A stretch of DNA of 64,000 nucleotides, from NCBI GenBank assembly GCA_030403585.1, contig JAUEPE010000029.1, positions 16,722 through 80,721 on the forward strand, read 5' to 3'. The notes under the pieces are model-generated. The model made no database searches. It saw only the letters and a program-made list of their open reading frames with translations, and was not told where the DNA came from. A program made the translations under genes and the position numbers. Positions 42,383-50,911 of the stretch are shown piece by piece (position 1 is the stretch's first letter; every line of letters starts with the position of its first letter). This stretch comes from Frankia sp. RB7 (GTDB lineage: Bacteria; Pseudomonadota; Alphaproteobacteria; Rhizobiales; Xanthobacteraceae).

Positions 42383-42868
42383 ATGTTCTTCGATCCTGAA
42401 ACCTGGGTCGCCGTCGCCTTCGTGATCCTGATGGTCGTGTTCGGCTATCTCGGGGTCTTCAAGAAGGCGATGGCTGCGCTCGACCATCGCGCCGACCGCA
42501 TCAAGGCCGAGCTCGACGACGCGACGCGCCTCAAGCAGGAAGCCGCCAAGGTGCTAGCCGACTACAAGGCGCGCACCGCTTCGGCCGAACGCGAGGCTGC
42601 CGACATCATCGCCAACGCCAAGTCTGAAGCCGATCGCATCGCGACCGAGGCCAAGGCGAAGGTGGAAGACTTCGTCGCCCGCCGTACCAAGACCGCGGAG
42701 AGCAAGATCGCGCTCGCCGAGGCCCAGGCGGTGGCCGATGTTCGCGCCGCAGCCGCGGAAGCCGCAGTGCAAGCCGCCTCAACGATCCTGTCGCAGTCGG
42801 TCAAGGGCCAGGTGGCCGACGATCTGCTCGCCAAGGGCATCACCGAGGTTCGCCAGAAGCTGAACTGA
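42383..42868 (+). CDS. atpF: ATP synthase F0 subunit b
   Basis: The predicted product has 161 residues. One N-terminal membrane helix (WVAVAFVILMVVFGYLGVF) is followed by a long Ala-rich coiled coil (LDDATRLKQEAAKVLADYKA) reaching the F1 head. It pairs with b' encoded just before. It ends the F0 operon; a strong terminator follows 20 bp later. The F1 genes are not in the window. Confidence 0.95.
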   Translation: MFFDPETWVAVAFVILMVVFGYLGVFKKAMAALDHRADRIKAELDDATRLKQEAAKVLADYKARTASAEREAADIIANAKSEADRIATEAKAKVEDFVARRTKTAESKIALAEAQAVADVRAAAAEAAVQAASTILSQSVKGQVADDLLAKGITEVRQKLN

Positions 42869-42888
42869 GGGCAGACGCTTCACCAATC

Positions 42889-42918
42889 AAAAAGCCGGCG
42901 CTGAGCGCCGGCTTTTTT
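42889..42918. terminator. Bidirectional Rho-independent terminator after the atp operon
   Basis: AAAAAGCCGGCGCT and AGCGCCGGCTTTTTT pair in a stem of at least 12 bp. The T-run on the plus strand ends the atp operon. The A-run on the left gives a T-run on the minus strand, so it can also end the leftward transcript from 43625. Confidence 0.92.
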
Positions 42919-42980
42919 GTTGGGCAAGATGCTCCGTCACTGTCATGGCCGGGCTTGACGGCACCTTGCAAAACAGCCTC

Positions 42981-43625
42981 CTACTTCTTCTTCCGCGCCC
43001 TCGGCTCGGGCGCCAGCGCCTGCGGGTCGAAGCCGACGTAGAAGATGTAGGTATCGGCGACTGCGGCTGACGGCACCGGGTAGGACAGGTCCTCGGCAAC
43101 GAAGGTAAAGGGCACGCTGCCGCCCTCCGACATCCCAACCGTGGTCCGGTAGGCCTTCGAGGCGATCACCTTCTCGCCGATGCCGCCCTGCACCACGGCA
43201 ACGCGCAAGGGTACCTCGACCGTGTTGGGCGCGCCGGCCGGGCCCGCGATGACGCGGCCCTGGATGCCGATGCGCGCGGTGATCTCGCTTCCGTTGCGGG
43301 TGCATTCCCGCGCCATCTTGGTGATCGAGGCCTGGAAGCGCACGTCGTTGCCGACGGCTGGTTTGCCCGTCGCCCCGACGCCGTAGGTGGACGCACCGGC
43401 GCGAACCGTGACCTGCGGGCAATCGAAGTCGTCGTCGGCCGCCGGCTGGCCCGGCGCGGGCGCCGGCTTGGCCGGCTCGTCCGACTTGCCGCCAAACAGA
43501 CCCTTGAAGCGGTCGGTCAGCGACTGCGCCGCGACCGGCGAGACGGAAGCGAATGACACCGCCAGCGCCAGCGCGATCACCGGACCCCGCCGCAGCGCCT
43601 TCCGCAATGAGCGAAGCTCGTTCAT
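42981..43625 (-). CDS. Exported hypothetical protein
   Basis: The predicted product is 214 residues from ATG 43625. A basic N-terminus and hydrophobic core (GPVIALALAVSFASVSPVAA, cleavage at AQS) form a signal peptide. A Pro/Ala-rich spacer (AKPAPAPGQPAADDDFDC) precedes a beta-rich domain with VRAGASTYGVGATGKPAVGN, ARECTRNGSEITARIGIQGR and YIFYVGFDP. Two cysteines (near 69 and 108) may form a disulfide. I do not recognise a named family. It is probably periplasmic and stands alone, with the atp terminator serving its 3' end. Confidence 0.75.
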   Translation of the reverse strand: MNELRSLRKALRRGPVIALALAVSFASVSPVAAQSLTDRFKGLFGGKSDEPAKPAPAPGQPAADDDFDCPQVTVRAGASTYGVGATGKPAVGNDVRFQASITKMARECTRNGSEITARIGIQGRVIAGPAGAPNTVEVPLRVAVVQGGIGEKVIASKAYRTTVGMSEGGSVPFTFVAEDLSYPVPSAAVADTYIFYVGFDPQALAPEPRARKKK

Positions 43626-43746
43626 CAACGCCTGTACTCCATGACAACATCCCGGCCAATCGCCGGTGTGATGCGGTTTATATCGCCAAAATCGGCGATC
43701 CCAAGGCGAGAATACAAGGCAGGAAAAAGCTGACTTTGGCGCGCGT

Positions 43747-44334
43747 TCAGCCGCGAAAATCCTCGTGCAGCAGGCCGAACAGCAGATGGTCCTGCCAGAC
43801 CCCGTTGATGCAGAGATAGCGGCGCGCCAGTCCCTCGCGCGAGAAGCCGCATTTCTCCAGCACCCGGATCGACGGCGCATTGGTGGGGATGCAGGCGGCC
43901 TCGACCCGGTGCAAATTGAGCTCGCCGAACAGGGTCGGCAACAGCACTCTGAGCGCTGCGGTCATGTAGCCGCGATGGGCGTTGGGCTGGCCGACCCAAT
44001 AGCCGATGGTGCCGGCCTGGACGATGCCACGCCGGACATTGGCGAGCGTGATACCGCCGACCATGGCGCCGTCGAGCTCGCGAAAGATCAGAAAGGGATA
44101 GGAGCGGTCCGCGGCGATGTCTTCGGAATAGCGGCGCAGCCGGCGGCGGAAGCCGGACCGAGTCAGATCGTCCGACGGCCAGATCGGCTCCCACGGCGTC
44201 AAATAATCGCGGCTGGTCTCGCGCAGATGCGCCCACTGCAAAAAATCCGACATCTGCGGCGCACGCAGCAACAATCCGTTGCCGCGGGGGGCGAGAGCAG
44301 CAGGTCCACTGGATGGCAGGCGAAAGAGGGCCAT
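43747..44334 (-). CDS. GNAT family N-acetyltransferase (RimJ/RimL type)
   Basis: The predicted product has 195 residues. The fold markers are present: LLLRAPQMSDFLQWAHLRE at the start, DGAMVGGITLANVRRGIVQA, then GYWVGQPNAHRGYMTAALRV, a Q/RxxGxG/A-like acetyl-CoA loop, and CIPTNAPSIRVLEKCGF with REGLARRYLCINGVWQDHLL. RimJ-type enzymes acetylate protein N-termini or small molecules. It follows the M16 peptidase gene after 39 bp and is probably its operon partner. Confidence 0.9.
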   Translation of the reverse strand: MALFRLPSSGPAALAPRGNGLLLRAPQMSDFLQWAHLRETSRDYLTPWEPIWPSDDLTRSGFRRRLRRYSEDIAADRSYPFLIFRELDGAMVGGITLANVRRGIVQAGTIGYWVGQPNAHRGYMTAALRVLLPTLFGELNLHRVEAACIPTNAPSIRVLEKCGFSREGLARRYLCINGVWQDHLLFGLLHEDFRG

Positions 44335-44373
44335 GGTGATGCTTCCCGGGACGGGGCGCCCGTTGCGCGGCTC

Positions 44374-45663
44374 CTAATGCAGCCGCGCCTTGGCACGCGC
44401 CTTCGTCAATCCTTCCGCAAAAGACACCGCCGTGTCCAGACCCCTGCCACTGCCCAATGCAACTACCGCAGGGCGGCTGCGCGAAAGCAGTGCACGCGCC
44501 GCATCGCGGGTCGATTCGACACTGACGGCGTCGATCCGGGCCACCAACTCCTGCACCGTCTGGGGCCGGCCATAGGCCAGCACGTGCCGGGCCAGCTGTT
44601 CGGCGCGCGAGGAGCAGCTCTCGAGCGCCATCAGAAGGCCCGCCTTCATCTGCGCCTTGGCCCGGGCGATCTCGGCCTCGGTCAGGGTCTCGACCGAATC
44701 ATTCATGATGTCGACTACGACCTCCATCATCTCCGGCGCGTCGGCGGGATCGGTGCCGGTATAGAGGCCGAAGAAACCGGTGTCGGTATAGGGCGCGTGG
44801 AACGAGTAGATCGAGTAGCAGAGGCCGCGCTTCTCGCGGACTTCCTGGAACAGCCGCGACGACATTCCGCCGCCGAGGATGTTGGTGAAGACCTGGAGTG
44901 AGAACAGCGACAAATCCGTCTGCGGCACGCCTTCCAGCGCCAGCGTCAGATGCGCCTGCTCCAGCTCGCGGTGCACGACCTTGGCGCCGCCCTTGCCGAA
45001 CTGAGCTGCCTGCGGCTTCGGCCCCGGCGTCGCCTCAAAACTCGCAAAGCGCTTCTCGACCTCGGCGACGACCTGCATGTGATCGACGGCGCCTGCCGCC
45101 GCCACCACCATGTCGGGCCCGCGGTAATGGGTCGAGAGATAATCGCGCAGCGAGTCGCGGCTGAAGGCGCGCAGGGTCTTGGCGGTGCCGAGCAACGAGC
45201 GGCCCATCGGCTGGTCCGGATAGCAGAGCTCGTTGAGATGCTCGAACACGACGTCGTCGGGCGTGTCCTGGGCCGCGCCGATCTCCTGCACGATGACGTT
45301 CTTCTCGCGCTCGAGCTCTTCCGGCTCGAAAGCGGGATTGGCCAGGATGTCGGCAAGCACGTCGAGCGCCAGCGGCACGTCGGCCTTCATCACGCGGGCA
45401 TAATAGGACGTGGTCTCGGTCGAGGTGCCCGCATTGAGGTCGCCGCCGACCGCCTCGATCTCCTCGACGATCTCGCGCGAGGAGCGCCCGGTGGTGCCCT
45501 TGAACGCCATGTGCTCGAGCAGATGCGAGATGCCATGTTCGTTCGGCTTCTCGTCGCGGCCACCGACGCCGGCCCAGACGCCGAGCGCGGCGGTCTCGAG
45601 ATGGGGCATGTTGTCGGTGACGACGGTCAGGCCGGAGGCAAGCTTGGAAATCTCGACGCTCAT
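44374..45663 (-). CDS. M16 family zinc peptidase (processing peptidase-like)
   Basis: The predicted product has 429 residues. The inverted zinc motif is HLLEH (H47, E50, H51) in GISHLLEHMAFKGT, with the distal glutamate in the ENVIVQEIGAAQDTPDD region. The second half carries the Gly-rich loop ILGGGMSSRLFQEVREKRGL and CYSIYSFHAPYTDTGFFGLY, like the beta subunit of mitochondrial processing peptidase. Its ATG overlaps the thrC stop (ATGA), a pairing seen widely in alphaproteobacteria. Substrates in bacteria are not established. Confidence 0.95.
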   Translation of the reverse strand: MSVEISKLASGLTVVTDNMPHLETAALGVWAGVGGRDEKPNEHGISHLLEHMAFKGTTGRSSREIVEEIEAVGGDLNAGTSTETTSYYARVMKADVPLALDVLADILANPAFEPEELEREKNVIVQEIGAAQDTPDDVVFEHLNELCYPDQPMGRSLLGTAKTLRAFSRDSLRDYLSTHYRGPDMVVAAAGAVDHMQVVAEVEKRFASFEATPGPKPQAAQFGKGGAKVVHRELEQAHLTLALEGVPQTDLSLFSLQVFTNILGGGMSSRLFQEVREKRGLCYSIYSFHAPYTDTGFFGLYTGTDPADAPEMMEVVVDIMNDSVETLTEAEIARAKAQMKAGLLMALESCSSRAEQLARHVLAYGRPQTVQELVARIDAVSVESTRDAARALLSRSRPAVVALGSGRGLDTAVSFAEGLTKARAKARLH

Positions 45664-47078
45664 CCGGCAACTCCCTGTTTCGCGGCGCGGCTGACCGACA
45701 GCACGAACCGCTCGACCTCGGCCTGATCGTTCTTCACCACCTTCATGTGTTCGGATTTGGTCATGAGACCGTCGAGCCAGGCCGGCAGTTGCGGCCGCTG
45801 GCCACAGGCCGCATCGACGGCGTCCGGGAACTTGGCGGGATGCGCGGTCGAGAGCACGATGTTGGGCACGGTCGTGTCTGTGGTGTCGCGATCGGCGACC
45901 GCGAGCGCCACGGCAGTATGGGGATCGACGAGCTCGCCGGCCTCGCGCCAGGCGGCGCGGATCGCAGCCGCGGTTTCGGCCTCGTCGGCGCGGCCGGCGT
46001 CGAATTCTTCACGGATCGCCGCGAGCGTGGCGTCGGGCAGGACGAAGCGTCCGGACTGTTTCAGCGAGTCCATCAGCCGGCGCACGCCGGCCGCATCGCG
46101 CTTGCCGGCTTCAAACAGCAGCCGCTCGAAATTCGAGGAGATCTGGATGTCCATCGACGGTGAGGCGGTGGCGTGCACCTCACGCACCTCGTAGATGCCG
46201 GTCTTGAGCGTTCGGGCGAGGATGTCGTTGACGTTGGCGGCGATGCGCAGGATTCGCACGGGAAGACCCATGCGCTTGGCGACGTAGCCTGCGAAAATAT
46301 CGCCGAAATTGCCGGTCGGCACGATGAAATCCACCGCGCGCGCCGGTGCGCCGGCGGCGACTGCGGAGGTGAAGTAGTAGACCACCTGCGCGACGATGCG
46401 GGCCCAGTTGATGGAATTGACGCCGGACAGCGAGGTCGCATCGCGGAAGCGATGGTTGTTGAACATCCCCTTCACGAGCGCCTGGCAGTCGTCGAAATTG
46501 CCTTCGATCGCGAGCGCGTGGACATTGGCGGCACCCGTCGTCGTCATCATCCGCTGCTGCACCTCGGAGATGCGCTTGTGCGGAAACAGCACGATGAGAT
46601 CGACATTCTCAAGCCCCGCGAACGCATCAACAGCGGCGCCGCCGGTGTCGCCGGAGGTCGCGACCACGATGGTGGTGCGCTGGCCGCGCTTGGCGAGCAC
46701 ATGGTCCATCAGCCGCGAGATCAGCTGCATCGCCACGTCCTTGAAGGCGAGCGTCGGACCGTGAAACAGCTCCAGCATGAATTGATGCGGCGACATCTGG
46801 CGTAGCGGCACCACCGCCGGATGACGGAAGGTGGCATAGGCCTCGTTCGCCATGCGGCCGAGGTCGGCATCGGAAATCTCGCCGCCGACGAAGGGACGGA
46901 TGATTTCGACCGCGACCTCCCAATACGGGCGGCCGAAGAAGCCCGCGATGGTCTCGACCGAGAGCTGCGGCCAGGTCACCGGCACATACAGGCCGCCGTC
47001 GCGGGCAAGCCCGGTCAGCATCACGTCGCAGAAGCCAAGCTCAGGGGCCTCGCCCCGGGTCGAAATATAACGAGTCAA
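45660..47078 (-). CDS. thrC: Threonine synthase
   Basis: The predicted product has 472 residues. I chose TTG 47078 because GGAGGG lies five bases before it and the product then begins MTRYISTRGEAP, the usual start of the enzyme; another TTG four codons upstream overlaps that ribosome site. The PLP lysine is K113 in FHGPTLAFKDVAMQL, with ATSGDTGGAAVDAF and FIVPTGNFGDIFAGYVAKRM as cofactor loops. It converts O-phosphohomoserine to threonine in the cytoplasm. The gene is translationally coupled to the M16 peptidase. Confidence 0.96.
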   Translation of the reverse strand: MTRYISTRGEAPELGFCDVMLTGLARDGGLYVPVTWPQLSVETIAGFFGRPYWEVAVEIIRPFVGGEISDADLGRMANEAYATFRHPAVVPLRQMSPHQFMLELFHGPTLAFKDVAMQLISRLMDHVLAKRGQRTTIVVATSGDTGGAAVDAFAGLENVDLIVLFPHKRISEVQQRMMTTTGAANVHALAIEGNFDDCQALVKGMFNNHRFRDATSLSGVNSINWARIVAQVVYYFTSAVAAGAPARAVDFIVPTGNFGDIFAGYVAKRMGLPVRILRIAANVNDILARTLKTGIYEVREVHATASPSMDIQISSNFERLLFEAGKRDAAGVRRLMDSLKQSGRFVLPDATLAAIREEFDAGRADEAETAAAIRAAWREAGELVDPHTAVALAVADRDTTDTTVPNIVLSTAHPAKFPDAVDAACGQRPQLPAWLDGLMTKSEHMKVVKNDQAEVERFVLSVSRAAKQGVAG

Positions 47079-47204
47079 ACTGCCCTCCAAAGGCCGGCCC
47101 GACCTGAATCTGGGCCTTAAGCCTTTGATTTCACGATGTTCCTAGTTCACAGCCAGAGGCTTTGCGGCACCATAGAATGTTTTGCAGGGTCGCACCATGC
47201 CCAA

Positions 47205-47234
47205 CGAAAAAGGGCTGCGGCGATGCCGCAGCCC
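47205..47234 (-). terminator. Rho-independent terminator, leftward, of an unidentified transcript
   Basis: GGGCTGCGGC-GAT-GCCGCAGCCC is a perfect 10-bp stem. On the minus strand it is followed by TTTTTCG, so it ends leftward transcription. No clear gene ends just to its right; the response regulator stop is 370 bp away. The intervening DNA may hold a small RNA or decayed gene. Confidence 0.75.
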
Positions 47235-47409
47235 CTCTCTTGGAAGGTCTGTCGTTGATGTGTGCAGACCCGGTTTCCGTGTTGGGCGTCAGCCCCAAAA
47301 GTCGTCCAAACGAGCTTTCGTCGCCTGTCACGAAATCGTCAAGAGCAAAAGCAGCGGCCCACGGAGATTGTTCCTGTTTTTCCCGATATGCTCCCGACGG
47401 CGCTGAGGA

Positions 47410-47606
47410 TCAGACCCGCCGATAGCTGACTTCATTGCCCCTTTTTCCCGAATAAGCCCACTGAATCAGGAACGAACGCTCCGGCGGCCCATTGTGTCGG
47501 CGGAACGTATCAACCGTCGTCCACGCATTGCCCGGACGTGCGGCTGGGCCGATCCGTCGGCCGAACCGGCTGCATCCTGGAGCAACCGGTTCGGTCCCTG
47601 ACGGGG
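47410..47606 (-). pseudogene. Possible coding remnant without a start codon
   Basis: One leftward frame ending at TGA 47410 reads continuously from inside the response regulator end and becomes protein-like: NAWTTVDTFRRHNGPPERSF, then LIQWAYSGKRGNEVSYRRV. There is no ATG, GTG or TTG in the intergenic part of the frame. It could be the 3' end of a gene whose 5' part was lost when the two-component genes arrived, or chance. A 35-codon ORF in another frame (47328-47435) overlaps it. The rest of the 528-bp gap, 47079-47606, shows only the terminator at 47205. Confidence 0.3.
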
Positions 47607-48251
47607 TCAGTTCATCCCGATTTCCACCGCGATCCGGATCAGGTCGGAGTGGTTCTTGGCCCCCAGCTTCTGCTTGAGCAGGGACGTGGTGTTGGCGACG
47701 GTCTTGTAGGAGATGCCGAGCGCCTCGGCGACCTCGACGATCTTGTTGCCGCGCCCGAGCAGGCGGAGAATTTCGAGCTCCCGCGGCGTCATCTGCGAGG
47801 CAGGATTGGCCTTGATCGCAGCGCCCGAGAACGTCACGGCCTCCGCGAGTTGCGGCGAAATGAAGTTGTCGCCTGCGACCACCTTGCGCACGGCCTTGAG
47901 CAGGATCCGGGGATCGTCGCCCTTGGAGACATAGCCCTGCGCCCCGAGCTCCACGGCGCGCACCACGAAGGCCGGATCATCGTTCATGCTGAACATGATG
48001 ATCTTTGCGTCCGGGTCGTCCTTGCGGATCCGGCGCATCAGCTCGAAGCCCGAGACGTCAGGCAGGCTGATGTCGATCACGGTCACGTCGGGCCGCTTGC
48101 TGACATAGGCACGATGGCCGGATTTCGCGTCGCTCGCCTCGTCGATCCGGATCGAATGGTCGGATGCGAACAGGGTGCGGCAACCGGACAGCACCACGGG
48201 ATGGTCGTCGACGATCAGGACCCTGGTCGCCGGCTTGGCGGTATCTTGCAT
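47607..48251 (-). CDS. LuxR/NarL family response regulator
   Basis: The predicted product has 214 residues. The receiver has D15/D16, phosphoacceptor D60 in VTVIDISLPDVSG, and the lysine in YVSKGDDPR. The C-terminal helix-turn-helix is MTPRELEILRLLGRGNKIVE, VAEALGISYKTVANTTSLL and KQKLGAKNHSD. It is divergent from the histidine kinase at 48318 with 66 bp between, so they are the likely cognate pair. It sits between the cox cluster and thrC. Regulated genes are unknown. Confidence 0.93.
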   Translation of the reverse strand: MQDTAKPATRVLIVDDHPVVLSGCRTLFASDHSIRIDEASDAKSGHRAYVSKRPDVTVIDISLPDVSGFELMRRIRKDDPDAKIIMFSMNDDPAFVVRAVELGAQGYVSKGDDPRILLKAVRKVVAGDNFISPQLAEAVTFSGAAIKANPASQMTPRELEILRLLGRGNKIVEVAEALGISYKTVANTTSLLKQKLGAKNHSDLIRIAVEIGMN

Positions 48252-48317
48252 CGCGCGCTCTCTTGTTTTCTGGACTCATAGACCGGCGGGAACAAATGGA
48301 AAGAGAAAATCCCGCCA

Positions 48318-49676
48318 ATGCGCGTTAGAATTGACCTAATGTGGCAACGACTCTCGTTCAGGACCCAGCTGTTTCTTCCGCTCGGCGTGATGTTCATCGC
48401 GGCTCTGCTGATGGGCGGCATTCTCCTGCACGTTTTCACGACCGGCCAGCTCGCCGAAGAAATTGAGCCGGCACAGCGATCGACCCGGGCAGTCGCCGAG
48501 GCCCTGAACAGCGCCTTGCGGTCGTCCGAGAACCCGCGCAGGACCCTTGACGATTTCGTCAGGATGCTCGACGCGTCGTCTGACATCCAATTCCATTCCG
48601 CGGAGCCTGGTTCTCCCTCGTTTACGCCGAGGCCCCTGCAAGGCCCGCATAGCCCGCCGGGATGGTTCGTCGATCTTCTCACCATCCCCGACCTGCGTAT
48701 CGCATTTCCCATTGCCATCGGCAGGGAGCGCGTCGGCGATATCGTATTCTTGCCCGATCTGTCGGCTGCGCTGTTTGAGACATGGGCCGGCTTTCTCGCG
48801 CTCGCCGGCTTCGTCGTCGGACTAGCCGGACTGACCGCGGTCATTGCCTACGTTTTCTCAGGCTCGGCGCTGCGTCCGCTGCAAGATCTCGGCGCAGGTC
48901 TCACCCGCATCCGGCGCGGCAATTATGCGACGCCGATTCCGGTCGCCGGCCCGCCTGAAATCCGGCAGAGCTGCGAGGAAGCCAACGCTCTGGCAACGAC
49001 ACTGGCGCAATTGAGCCAGGACAATCGCGACCTGTTGCATCGCCTGGTGTCACTGCAGGACAATGAGCGCCGCGATCTCGCCCGCGAGCTGCATGACGAG
49101 CTTGGCCCACTGCTGTTCAGCATCCGTGCGGGCGCAATCGCACTGAGCGAAGCCTCGCCGCAGACGGGAAATCTCGGCAACTCCGCGCAAGAGGTGATGC
49201 GATCGGTCGAGGCGCTGCAGCAGACCAACCGCCGCATCCTCGACCGGCTGCGGCCGCTCTACATCGAGGAATTGGGGCTCGAAGCCAGCGTGCAGACGCT
49301 GCTCCGGAATTTTCGCAGGCAGGCGCCGCATATCGGCCTCACCGCGACGATCGATCCCGATCTCAACGGGCTTGACGGAACGCTGGCCCAGACCGTCTAC
49401 CGCGTGATCCAGGAGACCTTGACCAACGTGCTGCGCCACGCCGGAGCACGCAACGTCCATGTGGAAACGGCGATTGCCGGCGATGTCCTCGCGGTCGAGG
49501 TTTCCGACGATGGCAGCGGCTTTCCCGCCGACAATGTCGTCGGCCGCGGCTTGACCGGCATGCATGAACGGGTGCGCGCACTCAGCGGATCGCTGTCACT
49601 GCTGCGGGCGGACGAACGAACCTATGTGCGCTGCCGCCTGCCGCTCGGGGAAGTCCGCGACGCGATCACCGGTTAG
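48318..49676 (+). CDS. NarX/DegS-type sensor histidine kinase (HisKA_3)
   Basis: The predicted product has 452 residues from ATG 48318; ATG 48339 is an alternative. Two membrane segments (about 17-42 and 155-182) enclose a 110-residue periplasmic sensor domain of no recognised type. A HAMP-like region follows (SGSALRPLQDLGAGLTRIRR), then the HisKA_3 phosphoacceptor H259 in LARELHDELGPLLFSIRAGA and an ATPase domain with TNVLRHAGARNVHVE, VSDDGSGFP and GRGLTGMHERV. It would phosphorylate the divergent LuxR-type regulator. Its last four bases overlap the end of the facing NTF2-like gene. Confidence 0.92.
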   Translation: MRVRIDLMWQRLSFRTQLFLPLGVMFIAALLMGGILLHVFTTGQLAEEIEPAQRSTRAVAEALNSALRSSENPRRTLDDFVRMLDASSDIQFHSAEPGSPSFTPRPLQGPHSPPGWFVDLLTIPDLRIAFPIAIGRERVGDIVFLPDLSAALFETWAGFLALAGFVVGLAGLTAVIAYVFSGSALRPLQDLGAGLTRIRRGNYATPIPVAGPPEIRQSCEEANALATTLAQLSQDNRDLLHRLVSLQDNERRDLARELHDELGPLLFSIRAGAIALSEASPQTGNLGNSAQEVMRSVEALQQTNRRILDRLRPLYIEELGLEASVQTLLRNFRRQAPHIGLTATIDPDLNGLDGTLAQTVYRVIQETLTNVLRHAGARNVHVETAIAGDVLAVEVSDDGSGFPADNVVGRGLTGMHERVRALSGSLSLLRADERTYVRCRLPLGEVRDAITG

Positions 49677-50038
49677 CACGCGCCGCAATCGTGCAGGCCC
49701 TGCTGCGCCGGCTCGCACAGCGTGCTGTGGATCTTGCCTTCCGCACTGAAGCGAAACGAGGCGCGGATGCGTAGTGCGCCCGCGACGGAATATTCGAGAT
49801 CGATGCCGTTCTGCGCAGGATGGATTTCCTCCAGGCCGAAGCCCGCCGAAGAGAAGGCGCTGAGTTTCGGTCCCCAATAGGTTTCGAGTTCGCGCCGGCC
49901 GCGATAGAGATGCGTGCCGTTGCACGTGCATTCCACCTCGCCATCGTCGGCATAGAGGTCGAGCAGCGTCGCAAGGTCACCTTTGCGGCAGGCATCCACC
50001 CAATCGACAACAAGTCCCATCTGATCGAAATCGCGCAC
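49673..50038 (-). CDS. SnoaL/NTF2-like small protein
   Basis: The predicted product has 121 residues and starts with GTG; ATG 50020 is an alternative. The pattern VVDWVDACRKGDLATLLDLY followed by ADDGEVECTCNG is typical of the NTF2-like cone fold, and SFRFSAEGKIHSTLCEP fits its later strands. The end is cysteine-rich (CEP, HDCGAC), which is unusual. Members act as enzymes, scaffolds or ligand binders, so function is open. Its 3' end overlaps that of the histidine kinase gene on the other strand. Confidence 0.75.
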   Translation of the reverse strand: MRDFDQMGLVVDWVDACRKGDLATLLDLYADDGEVECTCNGTHLYRGRRELETYWGPKLSAFSSAGFGLEEIHPAQNGIDLEYSVAGALRIRASFRFSAEGKIHSTLCEPAQQGLHDCGAC

Positions 50039-50146
50039 GCCAGCAATCCTGTCTGCCGCGGAAAAATTCAGAGGCGGCTTAGGATTACCCTCGTGAATAT
50101 GCGCTGAATAATAAAGACCGGGCGATACCGGGTTCCCTCCGGGAAC

Positions 50147-50911
50147 TTACGGACTCACTTGGCTCTGCCGTCGTCCACGTACCCAGACTGCGAAGGCGAT
50201 CAGCACCGCGCCTGCAAGCGCGAACCAGGTGATCGCGTATTGCAGATGGTCGTCCTTCAAATTCACGTCGAGCGGACCCGGACGCGGAATGTTGTTCTCG
50301 GGCGCGGGCTGCTCGAGATCGACGTAGAACGGCGCGACCGCGCCCCAATGAAGCGTGCTTGCGATCGCTTGATGATCGCGCACGAACCATAGCCGCTTGT
50401 CGCGGCTTTCGGCCGGTGTGAGCCAGCCCGGCGCTTCCGGGAAGCGCAGATAGCCGGTGAGCGCGACCGGCGCGCCAGTAACGAGCTTCTTCACCGCACG
50501 ATCCTCGACGCTGCGCTCCTGCATCGTGTTTTCGACGAAGCCCGCATCGATCACGACGGTCTCGCCGCTCGGCAACCGCGCCGGCAGGAAGGCCCAGGTG
50601 CCGGGGCCGGAGGCATCCTTGCGGACAGCGGAGCCGGACGAATAGACCATCGCATCCGGCGAAGCCGCATAGGTTGCTGTGAAAGTGACACGACGGAATT
50701 CATCGCGTGAGGGCGTCAGCGCCGCCCATTGTGCCGGCGGCGGCAGCGCGACGGGTGCTGCAGCGAGGCGCTCGGTGAGTGCAGCAATCAGTTCGTGCTT
50801 GGCGGTGCGGCGCTGCAATTGCCAGACACCGAGCGCGACGAAGACCGCAGTCAGGAGAAGCGTGAACAACGCGAAGCCGGCCACGCGAGGCTTGCGTACA
50901 GTCTCGCTCAT
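50147..50911 (-). CDS. surf1: SURF1 family cytochrome oxidase assembly protein
   Basis: The predicted product is 254 residues from ATG 50911, which overlaps the DUF983 stop (ATGA). Two membrane helices bracket a periplasmic domain: FALFTLLLTAVFVALGVWQL followed by QRRTAKHELIA near the start, and LQYAITWFALAGAVLIAFAV near the end. SURF1 helps insert heme a into subunit I of aa3 oxidases, consistent with the upstream cox genes. A small hairpin (GTTCCC-TCC-GGGAAC, 50132-50146) lies against its stop codon. Confidence 0.93.
   Translation of the reverse strand: MSETVRKPRVAGFALFTLLLTAVFVALGVWQLQRRTAKHELIAALTERLAAAPVALPPPAQWAALTPSRDEFRRVTFTATYAASPDAMVYSSGSAVRKDASGPGTWAFLPARLPSGETVVIDAGFVENTMQERSVEDRAVKKLVTGAPVALTGYLRFPEAPGWLTPAESRDKRLWFVRDHQAIASTLHWGAVAPFYVDLEQPAPENNIPRPGPLDVNLKDDHLQYAITWFALAGAVLIAFAVWVRGRRQSQVSP

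Noticed and set aside
47131..47331. A 66-codon minus-strand ORF starting GTG at 47331
   Set aside because: It would run through the strong leftward terminator at 47205-47234, and it has no ribosome site or recognisable sequence.
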